Below are positions 51,731-62,000 of a stretch of 64,000 nt of DNA, piece by piece. The DNA is from CBDCCT01 sp965214995 (GTDB taxonomy: Bacteria; Deinococcota; Deinococci; Deinococcales; Trueperaceae): positions 1,550,001 to 1,614,000 of the forward strand of contig CBDCCT010000002.1 in NCBI GenBank assembly GCA_965214995.1. The letters run 5' to 3'. Made by a program: the position numbers and the translations under genes. Under the pieces are notes generated by a model, which worked only from the letters and a program-made list of their open reading frames with translations, had not been told where the DNA came from and ran no database searches. Position 1 is the first letter of the stretch; each line of letters begins with the position of its first letter.

Positions 51731-52648
51731 TTATGGCTGCGTTTCGCTCGTAAGCTCAAAAGCCGCCTCGTCGCAGATGCTCGGCGCAGAAGCGGGGGGC
51801 ACCTCGACCACGTCGATATCGGTACGCTGCAAGAGCCTCACGCCAGATAAGGTAATGCCCTGCGCCGCGTCCACCGAAACCGCGGGGTTGCCGATGATTT
51901 CAGCCACGGAGGTGGCGTCGTCAAAGCACACCACGTCGCCTGTGGAGGTGATGTCGCCGTCTACGGTGGTGACGTTGCCCCTCGAGAGCAGCTTGTCCTC
52001 CTCGGTTAAAACCCGCACATCGTCGCCGTCGATGGTCAGCGTGTCGCCGTCGTCGCTCTGCCGCGTGAGCGTCACCTGCGCCCCCTCGCTGGTGAGTTTC
52101 GCCAAGTTGCGGTCCTCTTCAAATACGAGTTCGTCGGCCACCGCGCTCTGATTGCCGCTCTGGAGCGTGACGTTGCCCCGGCTCGTGCTCACGTCGGTGT
52201 CTACGTCAAAAGTCACCTCGTCGGCACCGATATTGACGGGGTCGTCCTCCTCGTCCGTGGGCGCGACGACGATGGCGGCGGGGCCTTCCATGACGCCCAA
52301 GCCCGTAGTCTCGCTGTAGACGAGGCCGGGCCCGTCGGCCTCCAGGCGCCCCCGCTCGACCCGCACCCCGTCTGTAAATTCGGCCGTGCGCTGCCCCTCG
52401 GCCTCCGCGATGAGCACGCCCTCGGGCGCGGCAAGCCGGGCGTTGGACGCGTAGATGAACAAGTTGGACACGGTCGCGGTCACGCCCTCCGGCTCGGGAT
52501 GATTATAAACGAGGGGGCCGTAACGCAGATTCTCGCTTCTTTGCGTGCCTCCTTCCGAACGAATGGTGATGATGCGCTCGCCCACCTCCTGCGCGAGGCT
52601 CATAGCCAGGACCACCAGGGTTATAAAAGGAATTATTTTGCGCCACAT
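51731..52648 (-). CDS. LptA/OstA-like periplasmic protein (first copy)
   Basis: A 305-aa protein with signal peptide (IIPFITLVVLAMSLA) and many repeated OstA-like beta units (ADEVTFDVDTDVSTSRGNVT, AVADELVFEEDRNLAKL, LTIDGDDVRVLTEEDKLLSR). AAGGAG lies seven bases before ATG 52648, which decides this start over the in-frame ATG 48 bases upstream. It probably forms an elongated beta-jellyroll like LptA. Confidence 0.72.
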   Translation of the reverse strand: MWRKIIPFITLVVLAMSLAQEVGERIITIRSEGGTQRSENLRYGPLVYNHPEPEGVTATVSNLFIYASNARLAAPEGVLIAEAEGQRTAEFTDGVRVERGRLEADGPGLVYSETTGLGVMEGPAAIVVAPTDEEDDPVNIGADEVTFDVDTDVSTSRGNVTLQSGNQSAVADELVFEEDRNLAKLTSEGAQVTLTRQSDDGDTLTIDGDDVRVLTEEDKLLSRGNVTTVDGDITSTGDVVCFDDATSVAEIIGNPAVSVDAAQGITLSGVRLLQRTDIDVVEVPPASAPSICDEAAFELTSETQP

Positions 52649-52667
52649 GGTTGCTCCTTGTGCGGGT

Positions 52668-53234
52668 TTAAGAACCGCCCGCCGAGTTGTCTTCAAATTC
52701 GTTGCAGGAGACGGTGCCCTCGCCGCCCGCCTCGTAGTCGCTAAGGTCGAAGTTCATCCGCACCCGCTCGGCGTGGTTACAGCTTCCCAAACCCTTGCCC
52801 GTGTAGTCCAGAATGGGTATCTCAAACTTGCCCCTGGCTTGGTCGATAAAAACGCCCTGGCCGCCGCTTCCTTGCATGTCGAGGTCCCACTCGGCCTCGA
52901 CGAGATGCACGAAAATTTGCTCACCCCGCAGATTGTCTTGTGCGTCGATGACGACTTCGTCAGACTCTAGCGTAAAGTCCGTTTCTCCGCCCACCACGCG
53001 CTCGCTGTCTTCCAAACTGTAAAGAACCGACTCGCGGCTCGTCGGGTTGTAGTCCACCCGCTGAGAGCGAAAGTGCCAGACCGCCTCGGGGTCGGCCTGC
53101 GGGTAGAGGGTGACTTGGGCGTCGTCCAACACGATATCTTCCCCCGGCACCACGCGCTCTTGACGGGGGAGGAGCGCGAGCACCACGAGGAAGACGACCA
53201 CCGCGCCCAGGGCGACGAGCGACAGCCTTAGCAC
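52668..53234 (-). CDS. LptC-like membrane-anchored protein
   Basis: A 188-aa protein with one N-terminal anchor helix (LVALGAVVVFLVVLALL) and a beta-rich periplasmic domain (WHFRSQRVDYNPTSRESVLY, FTLESDEVVIDAQDNLRGEQ), the architecture of LptC, which links the LptBFG transporter to LptA. GTG 53234 is the start. Ahead of the two OstA-like genes it completes an LptC-LptA-LptA type cassette; no LptBFG genes are in the window. Confidence 0.65.
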   Translation of the reverse strand: MLRLSLVALGAVVVFLVVLALLPRQERVVPGEDIVLDDAQVTLYPQADPEAVWHFRSQRVDYNPTSRESVLYSLEDSERVVGGETDFTLESDEVVIDAQDNLRGEQIFVHLVEAEWDLDMQGSGGQGVFIDQARGKFEIPILDYTGKGLGSCNHAERVRMNFDLSDYEAGGEGTVSCNEFEDNSAGGS

Positions 53235-53571
53235 GCGGGCCTCGAGCTTAGCCCCAACCCCTCAGCCTCAATATATTGGGATTTTAGTACACCTTTCAGC
53301 ACAGTGTCAGCCTACCAGCGCCGAGCCATGAGAAGCGTGACGGAGGCGTAAAGTCGCCCTAAGAAAGGGGTCGGGAGGGAGCAAAAGAGACATTTCACAC
53401 AAAAATCTCGGGGCGTGCTACGATGAAAAATTGACGCGGTATTACGTCTCACCATAGTTTGAACTCCGTACTGCTGCGGTTACAGCGTCAGGCGCAGGGT
53501 ACTAGCGGTGTATTTGAATGCTGGCCGCGCGATGGCGGACGAGGGGCAAGGGCGCGTTATAAGGAGGCGTG
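53235..53571. promoter_or_regulatory. Intergenic region with rpoD promoter
   Basis: 337 bases between divergent genes. TTGACG (53431-53436), 18 bp, TAGTTT (53455-53460) form a probable promoter for the sigma factor gene, giving a leader of about 100 nt. A second TACGAT lies at 53419-53424. No gene is seen. Confidence 0.5.
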
Positions 53572-54849
<1,278 letters not shown>

Positions 54850-55026
54850 TTGGGCTGAGGGCTCGAGCCCTTCCCCACATGCGCGCAAGCCTGTGGCGAG
54901 GGAATCTCCCGTTTTGAAAGGGACTTTATCCAAGCTTTTGTACGCAGTTTAGACGCTGTAGCGCGCCAACATCGCGCAAACTTTTCCGTCTTTTCCGTTA
55001 ACGCACGCTTTGGGTAACCCCGCCCG

Positions 55027-55503
55027 CTACTCGAACGACACACCTTTGACCGTGTACTCGACCTCGCGGCGGCCGAGTTGAAGGGTCACCCGGTCTCCTT
55101 CTTTTTTGCCCATAAGTTTTTCGCCCAGGGGGGATTCGTCGGAGATGCGGCCCTCGAGCACGTCTGCCTCGTGCGTGCCGACAAGGTGAAAGGTGGTGGT
55201 TTCACCCGAAGCGTCCTCTAGCAAGAGGCTGGCCCCCAACCGGGCGACCGCGACGCTCCCCTCCTTGTGCTCGACCACCACGGCGCGGTGCAAGATTTCT
55301 TCTAAGTCCGCGATGCGCGCCTCGTTGGCGCTCTGCAACAAGCGCGCCTCGTCGTAAGCCGCGCTTTCCCTGAGGTCGCCGTCGGCGATGGCGGAGCCCA
55401 TATAGTCGGCTAGCTCCTGGCGCTTTTCCTCCTTGAGATAACGAAGCTCCTCCTTGGTCTTTTCCAGTCCCTTTGGGGTAAGGTAGATGGGTTCTCTGGA
55501 CAC
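55027..55503 (-). CDS. greA: Transcription elongation factor GreA
   Basis: A 158-aa factor that helps backtracked RNA polymerase cleave RNA. N-terminal coiled coil (YLTPKGLEKTKEELRYLKEE) with the acidic tip residues in AIADGDLRESAAYDEARLLQ, and the C-terminal FKBP-like domain (ISDESPLGEKLMGKKEGD). GTG 55503 has AAGGAGG about ten bases upstream. In Deinococcota related Gfh factors also occur, but the acidic tip marks this as GreA. Confidence 0.92.
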   Translation of the reverse strand: MSREPIYLTPKGLEKTKEELRYLKEEKRQELADYMGSAIADGDLRESAAYDEARLLQSANEARIADLEEILHRAVVVEHKEGSVAVARLGASLLLEDASGETTTFHLVGTHEADVLEGRISDESPLGEKLMGKKEGDRVTLQLGRREVEYTVKGVSFE

Positions 55504-55644
55504 GAAAAGCCTCCTTTTAGAAACGCTCCCGAACCGGGAAGGTTCTAAGAGTATAAGCTCAATTCGCGCCCACGGTCTCTTTTTGCTGGACAGGGCAAAC
55601 GTCCCTTGCTACAATATCCTTCGCGTCGCTCGTGACCGACGTGG

Positions 55645-55721
55645 GGGCCCTTAGCTCAGTTGGTTAGAGCAGTCGACTCATAATCGATTGGTCGCTGGTT
55701 CAAGTCCAGCAGGGCCCACCA
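55645..55721 (+). tRNA. tRNA-Ile2 (anticodon CAU, lysidine type)
   Basis: A 77-nt cloverleaf: acceptor GGGCCCT/AGGGCCC, D arm GCTC/GAGC, anticodon loop CTCATAA, T arm GCTGG/CCAGC with TTCAAGT, discriminator A and encoded CCA. The anticodon CAU would suggest Met, but the body is almost that of E. coli ileX, so it is the AUA-reading tRNA-Ile whose C34 TilS changes to lysidine. The 3' half is the probable attachment site of the adjacent element. Confidence 0.88.
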
Positions 55722-55738
55722 TCGCGTCACAGACGTAA

Positions 55739-55767
55739 GAAACGCCCCGGATACTCTGGGGCGTTTC
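55739..55767 (+). terminator. Terminator after the tRNA gene
   Basis: GAAACGCCCC and GGGGCGTTTC form a 10-bp stem with a 9-base loop, followed by CGCCTTTT. It ends the tRNA transcript and, from the other side, could end the integrase message. Confidence 0.8.
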
Positions 55768-55794
55768 GCCTTTTGTGTGCCTATAGTGTGCCGC

Positions 55795-56937
55795 TTAGTT
55801 TGGGAGGTGTTCGCCCGCGCTCGCCGGGGTACTGAAGAGCAGCGCCTCGAGCTTTTCGGCGGCTTCCTTCTGCATGTTGGGTAGCACGTGGCTGTAGGTG
55901 TTGAGTGTGATGGTGATGCTGCTATGCCCCAACCGTTCAGATACCACCTTGGGATGGACGCCCGCCAGAAGCAAGAGGGTCGCGTGCGTGTGCCGAAGGT
56001 CGTAAAGGCGCACGCTTTTGGGTAGACCTGCTTTCTTGAGCAGCGGCTTGAAGTAGTCCTTCACCACCCCATCCTCATGTTTGGGGCCACCGTTGGGGCT
56101 CGTGAACACTAGCGGCTCGTCTGCATCTTGCTCGAGCTGCGCCGTCATGTGCTCGCTGAGGAGAGGCACGAGGCTCAAGGGGAGGGGAATCGTGCGGCGT
56201 GCGTTGGGCGTCTTGGGCTCGTCAATCAACCATTTGCCCTTGATGCGCCTTAAGCCGCGTCTCACCGTCAGCGTCTCTTTGGCAAGGTCTATATCCGTCC
56301 AGTAGAGCCCTAGCGCCTCGCTGGGGCGTAGGCCGGTGCTGAGGAGCAGGCTGAAGAAGCAATACCACCGGCTCTCTTTGGCGGTCTCGAGAAAGCGGTT
56401 CGCCTCCTCTTGCGTGAGCGCCCGCACCTTGGATTCCGATTGTCTGGGGAGGTCCACAAAGTCGGCGGGGTTCTGGTTGAGCATCTGCCACTTCACCGCC
56501 TGGCTGAGGGCGTTTTTCAGAACGGCGTGCGTGTAGCGTACCGAACTCTTGAGCCCGCGCCCTTGCATCTCGCTGTAGAGGCTTTGGATGTCTACAGGCT
56601 TAATCCTGTCGAGCCGCTTAGCGCCCAGAACGGGGCGCACGTTGCGGCGCAGGGTCGCGGCGTATTCGACGTGCGTACCCTCACGCACGCGGGGCTTGAC
56701 GGCGGTTTCGAGCCAGTGGTCCAGATACTCGTCTAGGGAGGTGCGGGAGGGTTCCGCTAGGGTGCCTAGGTCCTTATCGCGCAGGAGCTTGTTAAGCAGC
56801 GCTTGGGCGTCTTTCTTTGCGCCCTTCACCGTCCGGTTTAGGTACTTGCGCTTGCCGTTCCCGTCGCGCCCTATGTAGACGCGCACGATGAAGTTACGCT
56901 CACCGCGTTTGATGATTTGTCCGGCTGTGCTAGCCAT
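55795..56937 (-). CDS. Tyrosine-type site-specific integrase
   Basis: A 380-aa phage-type integrase. AP2-like arm-binding region (residues about 10-60, RDGNGKRKYLNRTVKGAKK), core-binding SAM-like domain (65-165) and catalytic domain with R (STGLRPSEAL), H-x-x-R (YDLRHTHATLLL) and Tyr (NTYSHVLPNM). It lies 73 bp from the tRNA and reads towards it, the standard layout of elements integrated in a tRNA 3' end. Confidence 0.95.
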   Translation of the reverse strand: MASTAGQIIKRGERNFIVRVYIGRDGNGKRKYLNRTVKGAKKDAQALLNKLLRDKDLGTLAEPSRTSLDEYLDHWLETAVKPRVREGTHVEYAATLRRNVRPVLGAKRLDRIKPVDIQSLYSEMQGRGLKSSVRYTHAVLKNALSQAVKWQMLNQNPADFVDLPRQSESKVRALTQEEANRFLETAKESRWYCFFSLLLSTGLRPSEALGLYWTDIDLAKETLTVRRGLRRIKGKWLIDEPKTPNARRTIPLPLSLVPLLSEHMTAQLEQDADEPLVFTSPNGGPKHEDGVVKDYFKPLLKKAGLPKSVRLYDLRHTHATLLLLAGVHPKVVSERLGHSSITITLNTYSHVLPNMQKEAAEKLEALLFSTPASAGEHLPN

Positions 56938-56940
56938 CGC

Positions 56941-57192
56941 CTAACGCTCCTCTCTTTGGTACTCGAGCAGGTCGCCCAATTCAAATGTCTTCCCGGTCAT
57001 CCGCTCGAGAGTAGCGATGAGGGTATCTAACACTTCCAGGTCAGGGCGTTTCGTGTCGCCCTCGTACATGGTGCGGATGGTGTTCATAGCTACCCCGCTC
57101 TCTTTCTGCAATGCGTAGCGGGTTATGCCTAACGCGTCAATCGTCTCTTTCAGTCGCCAGCGAATCATAGGTTCAGTATATGTCATATTCAT
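56941..57192 (-). CDS. Cro/CI-like HTH regulator of the element
   Basis: An 83-aa XRE-type helix-turn-helix protein (RWRLKETIDALGITRYALQK, SGVAMNTIRTMYEGDTKRPD, then LIATLERMTGKTFELGDLL). ATG 57192 is chosen because TATTAT lies seven bases before it (leaderless); a start at 57168 (MIRWRLKE) is also possible. It ends three bases before the integrase start, so both are probably co-transcribed. Confidence 0.85.
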   Translation of the reverse strand: MNMTYTEPMIRWRLKETIDALGITRYALQKESGVAMNTIRTMYEGDTKRPDLEVLDTLIATLERMTGKTFELGDLLEYQREER

Positions 57193-57199
57193 AAGGTAG

Positions 57200-57261
57200 A
57201 TAATATCACACGAATGAGATATAGTCAATACCTTGACATGTATTCAATAGTGTGATACCAT
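57200..57261. promoter_or_regulatory. Divergent promoters with mirrored operator half-sites
   Basis: Rightward: TTGACA (57233-57238), 17 bp, TACCAT (57256-57261). Leftward: TTGACT (57228-57223), 17 bp, TATTAT (57205-57200). The sequence GTGTGATA occurs at the end of both spacers, as TATCACAC at 57204-57211 and GTGTGATA at 57250-57257, in mirror image. The HTH protein encoded to the left is the likely ligand. Confidence 0.75.
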
Positions 57262-57328
57262 AAGAGCACTAAAGGGTTAGCGCCTACCAAGCAAACAAAC
57301 CCTTTAGGAATCTGAAAGGAGATTCAAA

Positions 57329-57646
57329 ATGGACTTTACCAAGCTTATCACCCGCAATCAATACGAACGCTTAGCCAAGGTCAAAGGATACAAGAACGCT
57401 TACCTGCTTTCGTTTGAAGAACTCGAGCGCATCGCGGGCGAGGGTGAGGAGGAAGCGAAAGCCCTATACAAGCGGGCTCAGGAGTTAGAGGCGCAAGAAC
57501 GCGCCTCTCTCCCGGCCTCTTGGGTGCTCATCCCTTCCGGCTGTGATGTCGAGGTCATGGCAGACCGGGAAGAGGAGTTACAAGCCCTCTTTACCGAGTT
57601 GGCAGAAGAAGAGGTGCTCGAGCAAGAGTGGAAGGTAGCGGCGTGA
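57329..57646 (+). CDS. Hypothetical protein of the mobile element
   Basis: A 105-aa acidic, helical protein (FEELERIAGEGEEEAKALYK, DREEELQALFTELAEEEVLE) of no recognised family. AAAGGAG before ATG 57329 and the strong promoter at 57233-57261 support expression. It overlaps the next gene by TGATG. Confidence 0.7.
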   Translation: MDFTKLITRNQYERLAKVKGYKNAYLLSFEELERIAGEGEEEAKALYKRAQELEAQERASLPASWVLIPSGCDVEVMADREEELQALFTELAEEEVLEQEWKVAA

Positions 57647-57987
57647 TGGCCGCTCCTTCTCTCTCCCTCCAATTGGAAACGGCGGCGGGTAGTCTGAACG
57701 ATGCCAAAGTTCAACACTTAGGCGCGGTAGTCGCACACGCGGAGGCTAAGCGGGCTTTAGAGCTTGCACAGGCCCGGATGCTGTGCGATGGGGTAGACGG
57801 TAAGAACGCCGAACAGCGTAACGCGGTGATAAGGCTGGAGCTTTCTCCCCTACACGACGCCTTAGCAGGAGCAGAGGACGCCTTAGCAGAGGCGCGCTGT
57901 AGTCTCGAGTGCGCCCAGCTTGAATGGGACTTGGCGCGTTACACCGTGCGGGCTCTGGAGGTGGGGATGCCAAAAGCGGCGGCGTGA
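57646..57987 (+). CDS. Hypothetical coiled-coil-like protein of the mobile element
   Basis: A 113-aa Ala/Leu/Glu-rich helical protein (VVAHAEAKRALELAQARM, HDALAGAEDALAEARCSLEC) with no known family. The start ATG 57646 shares a base with the upstream stop and has GAAGG before it. Followed by a clear terminator, so the pair forms a two-gene operon. Confidence 0.65.
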   Translation: MAAPSLSLQLETAAGSLNDAKVQHLGAVVAHAEAKRALELAQARMLCDGVDGKNAEQRNAVIRLELSPLHDALAGAEDALAEARCSLECAQLEWDLARYTVRALEVGMPKAAA

Positions 57988-58015
57988 GCCGACATTAAGC
58001 AGTTGAAGACTCTAG

Positions 58016-58038
58016 CCCTAGCCTTGTGCTAGGGTTTT
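58016..58038 (+). terminator. Intrinsic terminator
   Basis: CCCTAGC, loop CTTGT, GCTAGGG, then TTTT: a compact textbook terminator after the two-gene operon. Confidence 0.88.
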
Positions 58039-58071
58039 ATACTGATCGTCACCCAAGGAGATGTTTTACCA

Positions 58072-58914
58072 ATGCCAACTCATGTTGTTTATATTGATGA
58101 TTCTGGAACAAAGGAATACGCTGCTAACAAACATGAGTACGGCAGAGGGAAATCCCGGCATTTTGTCTTTGGCGGGGTTCTTATTTCTACACAAGAGTCT
58201 GGAAATCTTACGAGTAAAATCGTTGCCAAAAAACTCGAGTATTTTGGTACTGAGTCCGTAGAAATCAAATCTAACTGGCTCAGGAGACCCCTAGAAAGAG
58301 AAAATCGGTATCTAAAACGATACGACCTTAGTGAGTCAGACCTCAACGCATTTATTGACCACTTTTACAGCGCGGTCTTGGAGGCTGATTTAATGTTAGT
58401 AGCGGCAGTAGTTGACAAAATTCATATGCAGGAGCATTACCCTAAACCGTGGTACCCTCCAGCGGTTGCGTATGATGCTTTGTTACAACGGGTGGAAAAC
58501 GAGCTGCACCATGTTGGTACAGCTTCAATCAATATAGATGATATGACGGGCGCAACCCCGTGAGGTAATCAATATAAAGCCAACCTTCTTAGACAACACG
58601 AGCGACTTAAGCAGTATGGTTCATCTTTAAGGCCGGGCTTCAAATACACGTGTATTGACGGTAGGCTCAAGTTTGTAAACTCTGCACACTCTCACTTAAT
58701 TCAGGTAGCGGATGTAGCAGCATACAATGTTTATAGGCAGTTTACCGATCATGGGGATGAGTGGGAAAAAAATGGTTTGGCGACGCTACCAGCGTATGAC
58801 CACTTCAAGCGTTTGGAATCGAAGTTTAGGCAAGATATGTCAGGAAGAATCCAAGGCTATGGTGTCGTGAAAATTCCAGTCAAAAATAAAATTTATTGGG
58901 GGGTTGAAAAATAA
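58072..58914 (+). pseudogene. DUF3800 protein gene interrupted by one in-frame TGA
   Basis: DUF3800 proteins are a family of unknown role with RNase H-like features, common in defence and mobile regions. The N-terminal part (VVYIDDSGTKE, FVFGGVLIST) is read from ATG 58072; after INIDDMTGATP comes TGA (58561-58563), and the same frame then continues without other changes (GNQYKANLLRQHERLKQYG, NSAHSHLIQVADVAAYNVYR) to TAA 58912-58914. The later part holds the conserved Asp-bearing QVADxxAY motif. A single point mutation, read-through, or a sequencing error would explain it. The AT-rich codons differ from the chromosome. Confidence 0.82.
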
Positions 58915-58915
58915 A

Positions 58916-58997
58916 AAGGCTGTGCCTTAAAACCCAGCGTCAGTTCGCGGGCGGTCCCCTGGACCGGGAGCAAGCGCTCACTTTTGTACACAGCCTT
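58916..58997. other. Structured intergenic segment with terminal inverted repeat
   Basis: AAGGCTGTG (58916-58924) pairs with CACAGCCTT (58989-58997) around a GC-rich centre that has its own small stems (GGTCC/GGACC). The left arm can also fold alone as AAGGC-TGT-GCCTT, a terminator-like hairpin for the DUF3800 transcript. It lies between convergent genes. It may be a two-way terminator or a small RNA. Confidence 0.45.
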
Positions 58998-59058
58998 ATA
59001 TAGTGCCAATCATAAAGGGTTAAAAATTAGTTTGTGTGAGAAACCTTACATTTGAGCT

Positions 59059-62000
59059 TTACTCGAGCGGCCACCCCCCCGCCTCATTTATCACCTCGTC
59101 AATTTCTTTCATGGTGCCGATGGTCTCGAAAAGCGCCGACACGATAAACCCGTAGTGCCGCAGGTCGTCAAAGCTAAGCGTGCGCCCCTTGCGGTCCTTG
59201 AGCCACTTGTGAAGCACCTGGTAGCCGCCCACGTAAAACTCCCAGACCTCCGAGGGCACCCCGTCAAAATACTGCGTGCTGTTGATATAGACGCGCCCCG
59301 TCCTGCCGCCCTCGTCTTCTTTAAAACTCACCTTGTCCACCACGTTGTCACCCTCAACCGGGTACGAGGTCATCACGCTACCCACCCGCTCCATAAGGTG
59401 CAAAGACACGAGCGTTTCACCCTTAGAAACGAGGGAGCGGAAAAGCTCAGGGCTACCTGTTAGCGGCACCCTCGGAAAGTCAATCTTCAAGAACTCGGCA
59501 TAGCGCGCGCGGTAGGTGGGGGAGTGGAACACCGCGTAGATGTAAGCAAAAACGTCTTCAGGTCCAAAGGTGCTTTCCAAGTCGCCCTTGCCGTCGTCCA
59601 CAAAGGTGAGTTCTAAGCGCTTTGACAGGTCCTCGAGAAAGGCCGGGGCGAGGTTGGGGCGGCGGCCTCCGGGGTTGGGGGTGGGTTGGTCGAAGAGGGT
59701 GCTAGAGGAGGTGTCGGGGTAGAGATAGAGAGGGAAGACATTCACCCCGCCCCGTCTAAAAACGTTTGTATCTACTGGGTCTCGTGACGTGACAACAAGT
59801 GCCCATTGAGGATCGTTGACTGCTAAGCCCTGTCTACCTAGCCCTAAAGCAATGTTGTCTCTGTTAAGCAGGTGTCGCATGATTTCGTTTCTGGGAAGCT
59901 CAACCACAAACTCATGGTGAAAGTATGTTCGGAAGTCATAGGGGCGGTACAAATACTGTGTGAAATAGACAGTGTAATCTTCTACTCCAGCTAAGTTTTT
60001 TCTGTTTTGACTCAATTTCCAGTCTCTCGTGTCCTTCAAGCGAAACTTTTCAGAAATCAGTTGATCGGGAATAGAGGAATCTCTAAACTCAGCAATCCTT
60101 TTTTGCAAAGCGCTCGCCTCTAAATCCACAACAAAATGATCTCTATGTGTTTTGACCCCGGTTGAGGTGTTTTGCCAGATGTTAAGTGTATGCCAATAGC
60201 TATCGTATTCAGAAACTAAATTTTTATCTCTGTGGGTAAAGGGATAGAACGGACTTCCTGGTTCTATCTCTGTCCACTTCGTAGTTGATACATCATTCTC
60301 CCAAAGCATCTTATACTTTCCCTCTCGCACTCCATAAAGATCGGCACGGTAGATTCTTGGTTCTCTTTTGTCACTCAGTCTTCTGACAAACAAGCCAACC
60401 GTCACACCCTGCTGAATGTCAAACACGTTTTGGTCTGGGGAACCGTCGGGCGCGGTCTCTTTCTTTTTAGTGCTGCCGTGAAGGTCGAGCAGGTATAGGT
60501 CATCAAAGGTGTTCATAAGACTCTGGCGCATCCCTCTGAAGGTGGGGTTGTCGAGGTAGCCGTTATTGCTGACAAAGGCAAGAACACCATAGCCCGTTCT
60601 TTCAATACGCCACTGAGAGAAGCGGATGAACTTCACGTAATCATCGTTTAGATACTTAGGGTTGCGCTCACCCAAGGGCTCACCGTCTACCTTGAAATAG
60701 TCCTCTGTCTCTTTACCCGTCGTGTTGTCCTTACCGCGCAAAAGGTCACGTATCCATTCCCCATTGTTTGCTGAATGTCCGGAGTACGGCGGGTTCCCCA
60801 GCACCACCATCACGGGCGCATCCTGCTTGACTTCCCCTGCCTCCTGACTCTCCCTGGCGATGGCCTGCCCGAAGAGCGGCAAGCTCGGGAACGCCTGCGC
60901 CTCCTCGAGCGCGTTCGTCAGATAAATCTTTAAGCGCTCGTCACTCCCAAAGTCATAACCTAGCTCGGCAAGCTGCAAGCCCAGCTTCATGTGCGCCACC
61001 GTGTAGGGGGCCATGAGCAGTTCAAAGCCGTACAGCCGGGGGAGCAGGTGGTTCTTCACATAGCCCGACCACATCCCCCTGTTCCCGCCCGTCTGCCCCA
61101 CCACCGTTTGGTGTATCTGGTCGATCACCGCGTGTAAGAACGTCGCGGTCCCGGTCGCGGGGTCTAAGATTTGCACCCTGTGAACGTCTTTGGTTTTGCG
61201 CTCTTTGCTGCTCTGCCGCTCCGGGTCCACCACCCGCACCATGCTTGTGTCGGCTAAGCCGTCTCTTAGCTTAAAGTCTTTCTTCAGGATGTGGTCAACG
61301 CTCCGCACGATGTAAGACACGACGGGCTCGGGGGTGTAGTAGACGCCTCGAGCCTCTCGCATCCTCGGGTCATAGGCGGCTAGAAAGGTCTCGTAAAAGT
61401 GAACCACCGGGTCCTCGGTACGCGTGCGGGTGCCGAAGTCTTGCAAAATCGCGCCGATGTCGGCATGAGCTAAGAGATTGACCAAATCATCCACAATCCA
61501 GTCCACGCTGGACTCGAGTTCAGGCCCCACCATCTGACGAAACACGGTGCGTAAGAAGGGGTTGGTCTTGGGGATGTTGTAGGCGGCGCGGTAGCGGTCA
61601 AACGGCGGGGTGAAGTTGGGGCTCGTGCGGGCGGCGAACATCCCGTAGGTGATGGTCTGGGCGTACATGTCCGCGAACTGTTCCGGGGTGAGGTCCTGAA
61701 TTAGCACCTCCTTGAACGCCTTGTACTGGTCGTGCAAGGGGTCGGGCCGGTCGTCGGTCAAGTCCTCAGCATTAAAGGCTTGCAAGATGGTGTGGCGTAT
61801 CTGTTGCGCTAACGCGGCCATCTTCTTAGCCAGCGCTTCAGGGCTCCCGATGGTGGGGGCGGTGACGTTCATGAAACCCTGGAGAAGCATCTCGAGGTCT
61901 TTAGCTCCGGTGGGCTCGGCTACCAGCCCTTTACCGTTCACGCTCGCCAGTTTAGCGGTGAGGCGGTGCTGTCCTTCGACATACCAACGGAACTCGAGGT

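Noticed and set aside
54858..54871. AGGGCTCGAGCCCT as terminator of the sigma factor gene
   Set aside because: Only a 5-bp stem and no T-run; it may simply be one of the many CTCGAG sites with symmetric flanks.
55645..55721. Elongator tRNA-Met because of anticodon CAU
   Set aside because: The body is nearly that of E. coli ileX, including the anticodon stem; tRNA-Ile2 fits better.
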